This document shows positions 15,201 to 23,026 of a stretch of DNA of 24,612 nucleotides, one piece after another. The first letter of the stretch is position 1, and every line of letters starts with the position of its first letter. The notes under the pieces are model-generated. The model saw only the letters and a list, made by a program, of their open reading frames with translations, was not told where the DNA came from and made no database searches. The DNA is from Clostridia bacterium (GTDB lineage: Bacteria > Bacillota > Clostridia > UMGS1810), in NCBI GenBank assembly GCA_016293435.1, contig JAEDEG010000038.1:1-24612 (forward strand). Reading direction: 5' to 3'. The translations under genes and the position numbers were made by a program.

Positions 15201-15225
15201 GCATAAAAATTCCCGTGTTTTATGC
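15201..15225 (-). promoter_or_regulatory. Hairpin in the spoIIM leader
   Basis: GCATAAAA (15218-15225 read on the minus strand) pairs perfectly with TTTTATGC (15201-15208) around a 9-base loop, ending at the edge of the SD GAGG (15198-15201). It could limit ribosome access. I could not identify a convincing sigma-E promoter upstream. Confidence 0.4.
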
Positions 15226-15301
15226 TTATGCCGGAGCGGTATAAAAAATGATAACTATCAGGCTGTTACATCATGCAAATCGCCTCTTAAAGCTACTCCC
15301 G

Positions 15302-15329
15302 AAAAGAGCACTGTCAGCTTTGCCGACAG
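15302..15329 (-). terminator. Terminator between proC and spoIIM
   Basis: On the minus strand CTGTCGGC and GCTGACAG pair (8 bp with one G-U) around loop AAA, followed by TGCTCTTTT. It lies 10 bases after the proC stop, so spoIIM-xerD probably has its own start of transcription in 15226-15301. Confidence 0.65.
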
Positions 15330-15339
15330 ATAGGGCAAA

Positions 15340-16134
15340 CTAATTACCCATATTTTCAGCCTTTTGGACACACGCGTCAACTGCCGCCATAACTGCTGAG
15401 CGAAGGCCTGCGTCTTCGAGTGCTTGAACAGCTTCGATTGTGGTGCCTCCCGGTGAGCAGACCATATCTTTGAGAACTCCGGGGTGGAGAGAGGTTGCGA
15501 GCATCATTGCCGCACTTCCGAGCACTGTCTGAGCACTCAGAGTATAGGCGGTTTTGCGGTCGATTCCATGCTTTACTGCAGCATCTGCCATAGCTTCCAT
15601 AAACATAAACACATATGCCGGACCGCTGCCGTTGATAGCAGTGCAGGCATCAATGAGTTCTTCTTTTAATACGGCTGTTTTGCCGCTGCACCCAAATATT
15701 TTTTCGCCAAAGCTCAGCTCATCGTCTGATACATCGGCGGTTCTGCATAAAACGCACATTCCCTCCGACGCCTTAAGGCACAGATTTGGCATTACTCTGA
15801 TAATTTTTTTAGTATTAAGCATTGCGGCAAGCTTTTCAAGCTTTACGCCTGCGGCAATGGATACAAAAAGCTTTTCCGATAGGTCAGATGATGATGTGCA
15901 GATATCCCTTGCAACCTCAGAGAGCATATTCGGCTTTACTGCCAGCACGATAACACCGCAGGTATTGGTGAGGGTCGCAATATCGGCAAGCTCCGTGCCG
16001 AGAGCCGATATTTCGGGTGATATATTCTTGTCGCATACACAGATGCTTTTTGCATCAAAGGTTCCGCTTTTTACCATGCCCGATATTATGGCTCCGCCCA
16101 TGTTGCCGGCGCCTATAAATCCGATTTTTATCAT
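15340..16134 (-). CDS. proC: Pyrroline-5-carboxylate reductase
   Basis: NAD(P)H-dependent last step of proline synthesis, reducing 1-pyrroline-5-carboxylate to L-proline. The 264-residue length is typical. The Rossmann start is IGFIGAGNMGGAI, with the NADP/substrate motifs AVKPN and RVMPNLCLKASEGM. The C-terminal family signature runs from GSGPAYVFMFMEAMADAAVKHG to LKDMVCSPGGTTIEAVQALE. ATG 16143 directly abuts the SD GGAG, so ATG 16134 (9-base spacing, giving MIKIGFIGAGNM) is the better start. Its own promoter lies at 16188-16216 and a terminator follows, so it is probably monocistronic. Confidence 0.96.
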   Translation of the reverse strand: MIKIGFIGAGNMGGAIISGMVKSGTFDAKSICVCDKNISPEISALGTELADIATLTNTCGVIVLAVKPNMLSEVARDICTSSSDLSEKLFVSIAAGVKLEKLAAMLNTKKIIRVMPNLCLKASEGMCVLCRTADVSDDELSFGEKIFGCSGKTAVLKEELIDACTAINGSGPAYVFMFMEAMADAAVKHGIDRKTAYTLSAQTVLGSAAMMLATSLHPGVLKDMVCSPGGTTIEAVQALEDAGLRSAVMAAVDACVQKAENMGN

Positions 16135-16187
16135 TAATTTCATCTCCAGTTAAAGTAAATTTTCCTTATCAAAAGTGGCGTAAAAGA

Positions 16188-16216
16188 ATTATATCACACA
16201 AAAATCACTCAGTAAA
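16188..16216 (-). promoter_or_regulatory. proC promoter
   Basis: On the minus strand -35 TTTACT (16211-16216) and -10 TATAAT (16188-16193) are 17 bases apart. The -10 is preceded by TGA, making an extended -10 (TGnTATAAT). Confidence 0.65.
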
Positions 16217-16426
16217 GAAAAAATTATCCTTGACAAAATATTATGTAAACTTTGTATAAAAACCGGAGTGAATTTTTTATAATGTTGCATATAGATTTTT
16301 CGGCACTGCAGGGCATGCAGTGCTGCATTGACTCCACCGCATGCAATCTGTTTTGTAAAATATCCAAAGTGATTTTATCTCATTTTTATACAAAATCTAA
16401 AATCTAAAATTTTTGACAAATAGATG
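16217..16426. other. Non-coding divergent region with hairpin and repeated GCATGCA
   Basis: No gene seen. There is a perfect hairpin GCACTGCA (16303-16310)/TGCAGTGC (16316-16323) with 5-base loop. The palindrome-containing word GCATGCA occurs twice in direct orientation (16313-16319 and 16339-16345), 26 bases apart start to start. A consensus TTGACA (16230-16235) and a TATAAT (16278-16283) are present but wrongly spaced for each other. The tract looks regulatory for the GH88 gene downstream. Confidence 0.4.
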
Positions 16427-16455
16427 TTGATTTTTTTTCGGACAAGTGTTATAAT
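16427..16455 (+). promoter_or_regulatory. Promoter of the GH88 gene
   Basis: -35 TTGATT (16427-16432) and consensus -10 TATAAT (16450-16455) have a 17-base spacer. The predicted start is near 16462, 36 bases before the ATG. Confidence 0.7.
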
Positions 16456-16497
16456 GTAGCATAATATAAATTTTGGTAGACCTTGGAGGCTTATTTT

Positions 16498-17664
16498 ATG
16501 AACGAAAACACTAACAGCTTTTCTGTTCTCACTGAAGAAAAGCTTAAAACCGCACTGGCAAACGCCCTTGATAAAATAAAAGGTGCCATCCCCACATTTT
16601 CCGATGGCTTCCCAAGTGCAGCCAGTGAAAACGGCGTATACAAAAAGATGCCAAACGACGGTGGATGGACGCAGAGCTTCTGGACAGGTATGCTTTGGCT
16701 TGCCTACGAATTTACCGGCGACGCAATATACAAAGAAACCGCCGAAAAGCTTTTGCCTTCCTTTGCAAACCGTGTTGATACAATGACAGGTATGGGCGAT
16801 CACGATATAGGATTTATCTTTACACTCTCTATGGTTGCCGGATATAAGGTGACCGGTGATGAATATATGAAAGAAAAAGCTCTTGCTGCTGCCGAGGTGC
16901 TTGCCGGCCGTTTCAGAGAAAAAGGACAGTTCATCCAGCTTGCAGGTGACGCAGATTGCGAAGAATCATCACTTTATCGTCTTATTATAGACTGCCTCAT
17001 GAACATCAATCTTCTGTTTTGGGCAGGCAAAGAGTCGGGCAATTCCGAATTTACACGCAAGGCTTTTGCTCATTTCAACACAACCATGGAAACCGTTGTC
17101 AGAGACGACGGCTCCACATTCCAGAACTTCTACTTTGATCAAAAAACCGGTGCCAGACTCGGCGGCGGCACAAAGCAAGGGTTCTCCGACTCAAGCGCAT
17201 GGTCAAGAGGTCAGGCGTGGGGTGTGACGGGAACGCCGTTTACATATTCATATATGCACAACAAAGAAATAATGGACAAATATTATTCCATTGTCGATTA
17301 TTATATAAGCCACCTCCCCGAAGACTATATTGCATACTGGGATCTTTCCTTCACCAAAGGCGACGAACCACGCGACAGCTCGGCTGCCTGCATTGCAGTG
17401 TGCGGTCTTTTGGAGGCATGCAAGGTTATGCCTCTCGACGATAAGCACAGAAAGCTCTATTGGGAAACCGCAGAAAAGATTATGAATTCTCTTATCGAGA
17501 ATTATACCACCAAGGATGATCCCGAATCCAACGGTCTTATCAAGCATGCTACATACTATTATGCAGGAAATATCGGTATAGACGAATGTAATATATGGGG
17601 CGACTACTTCTATATGGAGGCGCTCATGAGATTCTTAAATCCCGATTGGAAAAAATATTGGTAA
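16498..17664 (+). CDS. Glycoside hydrolase family 88 (unsaturated glucuronyl hydrolase)
   Basis: 388-residue cytosolic enzyme (no signal peptide) of the GH88 family, which releases delta-4,5-unsaturated uronic acid from disaccharides made by polysaccharide lyases (heparin, chondroitin, hyaluronan, gellan or xanthan type). Catalytic aspartates are D103 in MGDHDIGFIF and D165 in RLIIDCLMN, matching D88 and D149 of Bacillus UGL. Other family segments are TQGFSD-like KQGFSDSSAWSRGQAWG, RDSSAACIAVCGLLE and the C-terminal CNIWGDYFYMEALMRF. SD TTGGAGG (16483-16489) is 8 bases from ATG 16498. It stands alone between its own promoter and terminator; no lyase or sugar transporter is adjacent, so the source glycan is unknown. 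Confidence 0.92.
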   Translation: MNENTNSFSVLTEEKLKTALANALDKIKGAIPTFSDGFPSAASENGVYKKMPNDGGWTQSFWTGMLWLAYEFTGDAIYKETAEKLLPSFANRVDTMTGMGDHDIGFIFTLSMVAGYKVTGDEYMKEKALAAAEVLAGRFREKGQFIQLAGDADCEESSLYRLIIDCLMNINLLFWAGKESGNSEFTRKAFAHFNTTMETVVRDDGSTFQNFYFDQKTGARLGGGTKQGFSDSSAWSRGQAWGVTGTPFTYSYMHNKEIMDKYYSIVDYYISHLPEDYIAYWDLSFTKGDEPRDSSAACIAVCGLLEACKVMPLDDKHRKLYWETAEKIMNSLIENYTTKDDPESNGLIKHATYYYAGNIGIDECNIWGDYFYMEALMRFLNPDWKKYW

Positions 17665-17696
17665 TAACGCCTTGCAGGATATGTCACAAAATTTTA

Positions 17697-17733
17697 AAGC
17701 CGCAAAATCGGATTTTACCGCTTTTTGCGGCTT
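17697..17733 (+). terminator. Terminator-like hairpin after GH88
   Basis: AAGCCGCAAAA (17697-17707) pairs perfectly with TTTTGCGGCTT (17723-17733) around a 15-base loop. The T tract is inside the arm rather than after it, so efficiency is uncertain. Confidence 0.6.
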
Positions 17734-17791
17734 ATTGTATGCATTGCCAAAACTTAGGCTATCTTTTTAGTACAAATTGCATTGAAAATGA

Positions 17792-17829
17792 GACAAAAAT
17801 TTGTCATAAATTCTCATTGTAATTATAAT
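17792..17829 (+). promoter_or_regulatory. BMP transporter promoter with a dyad over the -35
   Basis: -35 TTGTCA (17801-17806) and consensus -10 TATAAT (17824-17829) are 17 bases apart. The dyad GACAAA (17792-17797)/TTTGTC (17800-17805) overlaps the -35, and a wider pair AATGAGA (17787-17793)/TCTCATT (17812-17818) encloses it. This is an operator-like arrangement. Transcription should begin near 17836. Confidence 0.65.
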
Positions 17830-17858
17830 TGAAATAATATAAAATTAGTATTGTATTT

Positions 17859-17876
17859 TGTCGGTATATGCCGACA
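17859..17876 (+). promoter_or_regulatory. 18-bp near-perfect palindrome in the BMP leader
   Basis: TGTCGG (17859-17864) and CCGACA (17871-17876) flank TATATG, so all but one pair (T-G) is symmetrical. It is either an operator downstream of the start of transcription or a short mRNA hairpin 15 bases before the SD GGAGGT (17892-17897). Confidence 0.5.
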
Positions 17877-17906
17877 GCTATTATTTTTTACGGAGGTATA
17901 AAAACA

Positions 17907-19121
17907 ATGAAAAAATTATTGGCTATGCTCCTCTCTCTGGTAATGGTGCTTTCATTTGCAGCATGCTCCGGTGAGAAAGCAACAAATGGGTCAGATGACG
18001 CAGCAAAAGATGCGGCATCAGATTTTAAAGTAGGTTTTATTTTCCTTCATGACGAAAACTCAACCTATGACAAAAACTTCATAGATGCAGCATTAGCTGC
18101 AGCAGATTCTATGGGTCTTTCTGACGATCAGATTATGTTCAAAAAGAACATCGACGAATCTTCCGCTTGCTACGACGCAGCAGCAGATCTTGCTGATGCA
18201 GGCTGCGATCTCGTGTTTGCAGACAGCTTTGGTCACGAAGATTTCATGATTCAGGCAGCTAAAGAATATCCCGATGTTATTTTCTGCCATGCTACCGGTA
18301 CAAAGGCTCATACCGAAAAGCTTGACAACTTCTATAATGCATTTGCTTCCATCTACGAAGGCAGATACCTTGCAGGTGTCGCAGCAGGTCTCAAAATCAA
18401 CGACATGATTGCAAACGGTCAATTTACAGCAGATAAAGCAAAAATGGGTTATGTAGGTGCATATCCTTATGCCGAGGTTAAATCAGGTCTTACCTCTTTC
18501 TTCCTCGGTGCACGTTCTGTATGTCCCACAGTTACAATGGATGTTAAATACACCAATTCATGGTTTGATATTGCAGCAGAAAAAGAAACTGCCAACGCTC
18601 TTATTGCAGACGGCTGTATCCTCATTAGCCAGCACGCCGACTCTGAGGGTGCTCCCAAGGCTTGTGAAGAGGCAGGCGTTCCCAACGTTGCATACAACCT
18701 CGATACCCGCGAATGGGGTCCCAACACAGCTCTTGTTTCCAGCAAAATCAATTGGCAGCCCTACTTTGAACACATTATCGATGCAGCAATGAACGGCACA
18801 AAAATCGAGCAGGACTTCTGTAAGGGTCTTGCTGACGATGTTGTTCAGATTATCGGCCTCAATGATGCTGTTGCTGCTCCCGGTACTGCCGAAAAGCTCG
18901 AAGAAGTTAAAGCTCAGCTTATCTCAGGCGAAATCAAGGTATTTGATACAGCTACATTTACTGTAGACGGCAAGACTCTCGATTCATACGAGGCAGACGT
19001 TGATTCTGACGAAAACTTTGAATCGGATACTCAGGTTGTATCCGACGGTTACTTCCACGAATCCGAATACCGCAGTGCTCCTTACTTTGATATAGATATC
19101 GACGGTATTACAACAAAATAA
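17907..19121 (+). CDS. BMP-family substrate-binding lipoprotein (probable nucleoside importer)
   Basis: 404-residue extracellular solute-binding lipoprotein of the BMP/Med/PnrA family. The signal peptide ends in lipobox SFAAC with the lipidated cysteine at residue 20. A low-complexity linker is followed by the periplasmic-binding fold, including FKVGFIFLHDENSTYDKNF, DLVFADSFGHEDFM, GRYLAGVAAGL and MGYVGAYPYAEVKSGLTSFFLGA. Known members bind purine nucleosides (PnrA, BmpA-D, NupN). The following double-ATPase and two permeases match the NupOPQ arrangement. An in-frame upstream ATG at 17868 would add 13 residues but lies in the leader palindrome and lacks an SD; ATG 17907 has GGAGGT 9 bases upstream. 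A role in autoinducer or purine sensing is possible. Confidence 0.92.
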   Translation: MKKLLAMLLSLVMVLSFAACSGEKATNGSDDAAKDAASDFKVGFIFLHDENSTYDKNFIDAALAAADSMGLSDDQIMFKKNIDESSACYDAAADLADAGCDLVFADSFGHEDFMIQAAKEYPDVIFCHATGTKAHTEKLDNFYNAFASIYEGRYLAGVAAGLKINDMIANGQFTADKAKMGYVGAYPYAEVKSGLTSFFLGARSVCPTVTMDVKYTNSWFDIAAEKETANALIADGCILISQHADSEGAPKACEEAGVPNVAYNLDTREWGPNTALVSSKINWQPYFEHIIDAAMNGTKIEQDFCKGLADDVVQIIGLNDAVAAPGTAEKLEEVKAQLISGEIKVFDTATFTVDGKTLDSYEADVDSDENFESDTQVVSDGYFHESEYRSAPYFDIDIDGITTK

Positions 19122-19138
19122 TTTAATGAATTAAGGTG

Positions 19139-19165
19139 TGAGGCAGAGCCTTTGGCTCTGCCTCA
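19139..19165 (+). promoter_or_regulatory. 12-bp G/C-rich hairpin between the lipoprotein and ATPase genes
   Basis: TGAGGCAGAGCC (19139-19150) and GGCTCTGCCTCA (19154-19165) are perfect complements with a TTT loop. No T tract follows, so rather than a full terminator it may protect the lipoprotein mRNA 3' end or partly attenuate transcription, raising binding-protein output over that of the membrane parts. Confidence 0.7.
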
Positions 19166-19207
19166 GATTCTTACAGTGAAGTGTCGTAAATGACGTTTTA
19201 ACTTATG

Positions 19208-19259
19208 CTTTTTGTTTTGAAAAGGTCAAAATCTGTTTTGTTTTTTTCAAAACAAAAAG
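19208..19259. promoter_or_regulatory. 16-bp A/T-rich inverted repeat upstream of the ATPase gene
   Basis: CTTTTTGTTTTGAAAA (19208-19223) is the exact reverse complement of TTTTCAAAACAAAAAG (19244-19259). The 20-base loop holds a further CAAAA/TTTTG pair (19227-19231/19236-19240), so the whole 52 bases can fold into one long hairpin. It ends 13 bases before the SD GGGAGGGG. Confidence 0.7.
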
Positions 19260-19286
19260 AAAAAATTCTGTCGGGAGGGGAATAAT

Positions 19287-20831
19287 TTGGGCGAAGCAAG
19301 TGCAATAGAACTCAAAAATATTACCAAAGCCTTTGGAAATAAATTTGCCAATAAGGACGTTTGTCTTACAGTAAATAAGGGCGAGATTTTGTCTGTATTG
19401 GGTGAAAACGGTAGCGGTAAAACAACGCTTATGAACATGATTTCGGGTATTTATTATCCCGATTCCGGTCAAATTTTTATAGACGGCGAAGAGGCGGTTA
19501 TCCGCTCTCCCAAAGACGCATACAAATACAAAATCGGCATGATACATCAGCATTTTAAGCTTGTTGATGTTTTTTCGGCTGCCGAAAATATAATTCTCGG
19601 TCTTGAAGACGAGGGCAAGTTTGATTTAAAATCTGCCCGTGCCAAGGTTTCCGAAATAGGGGAACGTTACGGCTTTGCCATAGACCCCGACAAAAAGGTT
19701 TATGAAATGTCGGTTTCCGAAAAGCAGACTGTTGAAATAATAAGAGTACTTTACCGCGGAGCCGATATTCTGATTTTGGACGAGCCAACCGCCGTTCTCA
19801 CTCCTCAGGAAACTCAAAAGCTTTTTGATATTCTGAGGCACATGCGTGACGATGGCAAGGCTATTATAATTATAACTCACAAGCTTCACGAGGTGCTCAG
19901 CCTTTCGGATCGTGTTTCTGTTTTGAGAAAGGGCGAATATGTCGGCACCGTAAACACCGTTGAAACCACCGAAAATCAGCTCACCGAGATGATGGTCGGC
20001 AAAAAGACCGAGCTCAATATTCACAGAGATTTACCGGTGAATACTGCTCCGCGCCTTGTTGTGGAAGACATCAGCTGTATCAACAGAGAAGGTGCAACCG
20101 TACTGCGCGATATTTCATTTACAGCCAATTCGGGCGAGATTTTAGGTATTGCAGGCATAGCGGGCAGCGGTCAGAGAGAGCTTCTCGAATCTATTGCCGG
20201 TCTTCAAAAGCTAACCGAAGGAAGAATTGTGTATAATGATCCAAAGAGCGGAGAACAGGAGGATTTGAGAGACAAAACTCCTGTTGAAATAAGAGATATG
20301 GGCGTGCGCCTTTCATTTGTCCCCGAAGACAGACTGGGTATGGGGCTTGTCGGAAATATGGACATTGTTGACAACATGATGCTGCGAAGCTACCGCAGGG
20401 GTAAATCAATGTTTGTAAGACGCAAGGAACCCAAAGACCTTGCCGAAGATATTATTCATAGACTAAAGGTTGTAACTCCCGATGCAAGTACTCCTGTGCG
20501 CCGCCTTTCGGGAGGAAATATTCAAAAGATTTTGGTAGGACGTGAAATTGCATCATCACCCAAGGTGCTTATGGCGGCTTATCCGGTAAGAGGTCTTGAT
20601 ATAAATGCCTCCTATACAATATATAACCTTTTAAATGAGCAAAAGAAAAATGGAGTAGCGGTTATATATGTGGGCGAAGACCTCGACGTTCTGTTAGAGC
20701 TCTGTGACCGAATTATGGTGCTTAGCGGAGGCTCGGTCAGCGGAATTGTTGACGCGCGCACCGCCACCAAAGAACAGATTGGTCTTTTGATGACAAAATC
20801 ACGGGAGGTAAAAAATGGCGAAGCAAAATAA
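19287..20831 (+). CDS. Double-domain ABC transporter ATPase (NupO-type)
   Basis: 514-residue cytoplasmic ATPase with two fused nucleotide-binding domains, energising import by the BMP-family system. NBD1 (about 1-240) has Walker A GENGSGKTT, Walker B ILILDEPT, H-loop ITHKL, and a signature reading MSVSEKQ with serine in place of the usual glycine. NBD2 (about 255-500) has a degenerate Walker A GIAGSGQRE without lysine, an intact signature LSGGNIQK, and MAAYPVRGLD in place of Walker B glutamate. This gives one canonical and one degenerate ATP site, as expected in RbsA/NupO-like ATPases. The start is TTG 19287 after SD GGGAGGGG (19273-19280). Its last 17 bases overlap the next gene. Confidence 0.93.
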   Translation: MGEASAIELKNITKAFGNKFANKDVCLTVNKGEILSVLGENGSGKTTLMNMISGIYYPDSGQIFIDGEEAVIRSPKDAYKYKIGMIHQHFKLVDVFSAAENIILGLEDEGKFDLKSARAKVSEIGERYGFAIDPDKKVYEMSVSEKQTVEIIRVLYRGADILILDEPTAVLTPQETQKLFDILRHMRDDGKAIIIITHKLHEVLSLSDRVSVLRKGEYVGTVNTVETTENQLTEMMVGKKTELNIHRDLPVNTAPRLVVEDISCINREGATVLRDISFTANSGEILGIAGIAGSGQRELLESIAGLQKLTEGRIVYNDPKSGEQEDLRDKTPVEIRDMGVRLSFVPEDRLGMGLVGNMDIVDNMMLRSYRRGKSMFVRRKEPKDLAEDIIHRLKVVTPDASTPVRRLSGGNIQKILVGREIASSPKVLMAAYPVRGLDINASYTIYNLLNEQKKNGVAVIYVGEDLDVLLELCDRIMVLSGGSVSGIVDARTATKEQIGLLMTKSREVKNGEAK

Positions 20832-21927
20832 TTCTCATACTGTGCATGAGCCTTTGATGCAGGTTTCCAAGCGTAAGAGCATGGAATGGTACAAATCGTG
20901 GCTCGTAAGAATTGCAGCTGTTGTAATAGCCCTTGTTATATGCGGCTTTGTAATCAACTTTCTTACCGGTCTTGACCCTATAAGTGTGTATAAAGAGATG
21001 TTTGAAGGTAACTTCGGTACGGAGAGACGTTTTTGGATTATGCTCAAGGAGCTTGCGATGCTTCTTTGTGTGTCGCTGGCTGTTACTCCTGCTTTCAAAA
21101 TGAGATTTTGGAATATCGGCGCAGAGGGGCAGAGCCTGGCAGGAGCACTTGCATGCGCGGCTTGCATGATATACCTTGGCAACAAGCTACCTCAGGGGCT
21201 TCTTATTTTGGTCATGGTTGTATCATCGGTGCTGGTTGGTCTTGTGTGGGCAGTTATACCCGCTTTCTTTAAGGCTAAGTTCAACACCAACGAAACTCTC
21301 TTTACTCTTATGATGAACTATATTGCAACTCAGCTCGTTTCGTTTTGCATAGTTTTTTGGGAAAATCCAAAAAACTCCAACACAGTCGGTATTATCAATT
21401 CCGATTCCATGATGGGTTGGCTGCCGTCTCTGGGCGGTCAGAAGTATGCATTGTGTGTTCTCGTTGTTGCGGTGCTTACCGTTGCAATGTACATATATCT
21501 CCGGTATAGTAAGCAGGGCTACGAAATTTCCGTTGTTGGCGAAAGTCAGAATACAGCCCGCTATGTTGGCATCAATGTTAAAAAAGTAATTATCAGAACA
21601 ATGGCAATTTCGGGCGCACTTTGCGGTATTGCCGGCTTTTTGATTGTGTCGGGCGTTGACCACACCATAACCACCACAACCATTGGCGGTCTCGGGTTTA
21701 CGGCTATCATGGTATCATGGCTTGCTAAGTTCAACCCCGTTATCATGGTTCTTACCTCATTTATTATAGTATTTTTGGAGTGCGGTGCAAGTCAGATTGC
21801 TACTGCATTTGACTTCAATCACAGCGTTGCCGATATCCTCACGGGCATTATATTGTTCTTTATTATAGGCAGTGAGTTTTTTGTAAACTATCAGATTAAA
21901 ATTCACAAAAGACATAAGGAGGCGTAA
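20815..21927 (+). CDS. ABC transporter permease (NupP-type)
   Basis: 370-residue integral membrane permease of the branched-chain/ribose/nucleoside ABC-2 type (BPD_transp_2), about 9-10 helices, with a longer N-terminal cytoplasmic stretch (about 30 residues). Family segments include FKMRFWNIGAEGQSLAGALACA, KAKFNTNETLFTLMMNYIA and the cytoplasmic EISVVGESQNTARYVGINVKKVI coupling loop. SD GGGAGG (20802-20807) lies inside the ATPase end and the start overlaps it by 17 bases, implying coupled translation. It pairs with the next gene as a heterodimeric channel, which is typical of NupPQ. Confidence 0.94.
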   Translation: MAKQNNSHTVHEPLMQVSKRKSMEWYKSWLVRIAAVVIALVICGFVINFLTGLDPISVYKEMFEGNFGTERRFWIMLKELAMLLCVSLAVTPAFKMRFWNIGAEGQSLAGALACAACMIYLGNKLPQGLLILVMVVSSVLVGLVWAVIPAFFKAKFNTNETLFTLMMNYIATQLVSFCIVFWENPKNSNTVGIINSDSMMGWLPSLGGQKYALCVLVVAVLTVAMYIYLRYSKQGYEISVVGESQNTARYVGINVKKVIIRTMAISGALCGIAGFLIVSGVDHTITTTTIGGLGFTAIMVSWLAKFNPVIMVLTSFIIVFLECGASQIATAFDFNHSVADILTGIILFFIIGSEFFVNYQIKIHKRHKEA

Positions 21928-21930
21928 TAT

Positions 21931-22905
21931 ATGTTTGCTACAATAATAAGTAAAGCAGTTGAACAGGGTATTCCGCTTCTGTTTGGCTCAACCGGTGAAA
22001 TTTTGACCGAAAAAAGCGGAAATCTTAACCTTGGTATTCCGGGTATTATGTATATGGGCGGCAGTGCCGGCATTATTGGTGCATATCTTTATGAGAGAGC
22101 AGTACAAGTGCCTCATCCGGCTCTTTGCATACTCATACCTCTTTTTGCATCTCTGGCAGGGTCTGCGCTTCTGGCGCTGATATACAGCTTTCTTACCATA
22201 ACACTGCGTGCCAACCAAAACGTAACCGGTCTTGCCCTTACCACTTTCGGCGTGGGCTTCGGTGATTTTTTTGGCGGCTCACTCACCAAAATTTTTGGTG
22301 ACGGAGGCAACCTGTCGGTTAAAACAAGCTCCGATTATTTTAAAACCCCACTTCCATTTGCCGATGATTTGGGAGCATTGGGAAAGATGCTTTTCTCCTA
22401 CGGATTTTTGGCATATCTTGCAGTTATCATTGCTCTTGCTGCGGCATTTTTCTTAAAACGTACCCGCGCAGGACTGCACCTCAGAGCAGTTGGCGAAAAC
22501 CCCGCCACAGCCGATGCCGCAGGCATAAACGTTACAAAATATAAATATCTTGCAACCTGCATAGGCGGTGCCATTGCAGGTCTTGGCGGCCTTTATTTTA
22601 TTATGGACTACACCGGCGGCTCATGGACAAACGGTGGCTTCGGTGACAGAGGCTGGCTTGCAATAGCCCTTGTTATATTTGCTCTCTGGAAACCTAACGT
22701 AGGTATTCTCGGCTCGTTTATATTTGGCGGACTTTATATTGCATATTCCTATATTTCGGGTCTCAGCAGAAGCTCAATAGCAATTTTTAATATGCTGCCC
22801 TATCTTGTCACAATACTTGTGCTTGTACTTACCAGTGTTCGCAGAAAAAAGGAGACTCAACCACCCGAAAGTCTGGGACTTGCATATTTCCGAGAAGAAC
22901 GCTAA
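21931..22905 (+). CDS. ABC transporter permease (NupQ-type)
   Basis: 324-residue partner permease, shorter than NupP as is usual. It opens with the family-typical TPLLFGSTGEILTEKSGNLNLGIPG-like stretch (IPLLFGSTGEILTEKSG, NLNLGIPGIMYMG). The coupling loop is LHLRAVGENPATADAAGINV. About 8-9 membrane segments. Only 3 bases separate it from the first permease, with SD AGGAGG just before. A terminator follows, so it closes the transporter operon. Confidence 0.94.
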   Translation: MFATIISKAVEQGIPLLFGSTGEILTEKSGNLNLGIPGIMYMGGSAGIIGAYLYERAVQVPHPALCILIPLFASLAGSALLALIYSFLTITLRANQNVTGLALTTFGVGFGDFFGGSLTKIFGDGGNLSVKTSSDYFKTPLPFADDLGALGKMLFSYGFLAYLAVIIALAAAFFLKRTRAGLHLRAVGENPATADAAGINVTKYKYLATCIGGAIAGLGGLYFIMDYTGGSWTNGGFGDRGWLAIALVIFALWKPNVGILGSFIFGGLYIAYSYISGLSRSSIAIFNMLPYLVTILVLVLTSVRRKKETQPPESLGLAYFREER

Positions 22906-22923
22906 TCTATTCTATAAGAATTA

Positions 22924-22971
22924 CCTTCCAAGACCTCTATTTGTCGGGATTGACTTGGAGGGTCAGTTTTT
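22924..22971 (+). terminator. Terminator of the BMP transporter operon
   Basis: CCTTCCAAG (22924-22932) pairs with CTTGGAGGG (22954-22962; one G-U) around a 21-base loop, followed by TCAGTTTTTATT. Confidence 0.75.
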
Positions 22972-23026
22972 ATTGTAATTTATTTGATAAATATTTAAAA
23001 ATGTTGTTTTAAAAGTTGTATAATTT

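Noticed and set aside
15226..15301. Sigma-E promoter for spoIIM
   Set aside because: I looked for -35/-10 sigma-E-like elements in the leader and found none good enough to report.
16413..16455. TTGACA at 16413-16418 as the -35 of the GH88 promoter
   Set aside because: It is 31 bases from the TATAAT. TTGATT at 16427 has the proper 17-base spacer.
17836..17906. Purine riboswitch ahead of the BMP transporter
   Set aside because: Only about 70 bases lie between the predicted start and the ATG. They lack a three-way junction or conserved purine-aptamer loops; the palindromes explain the structure.
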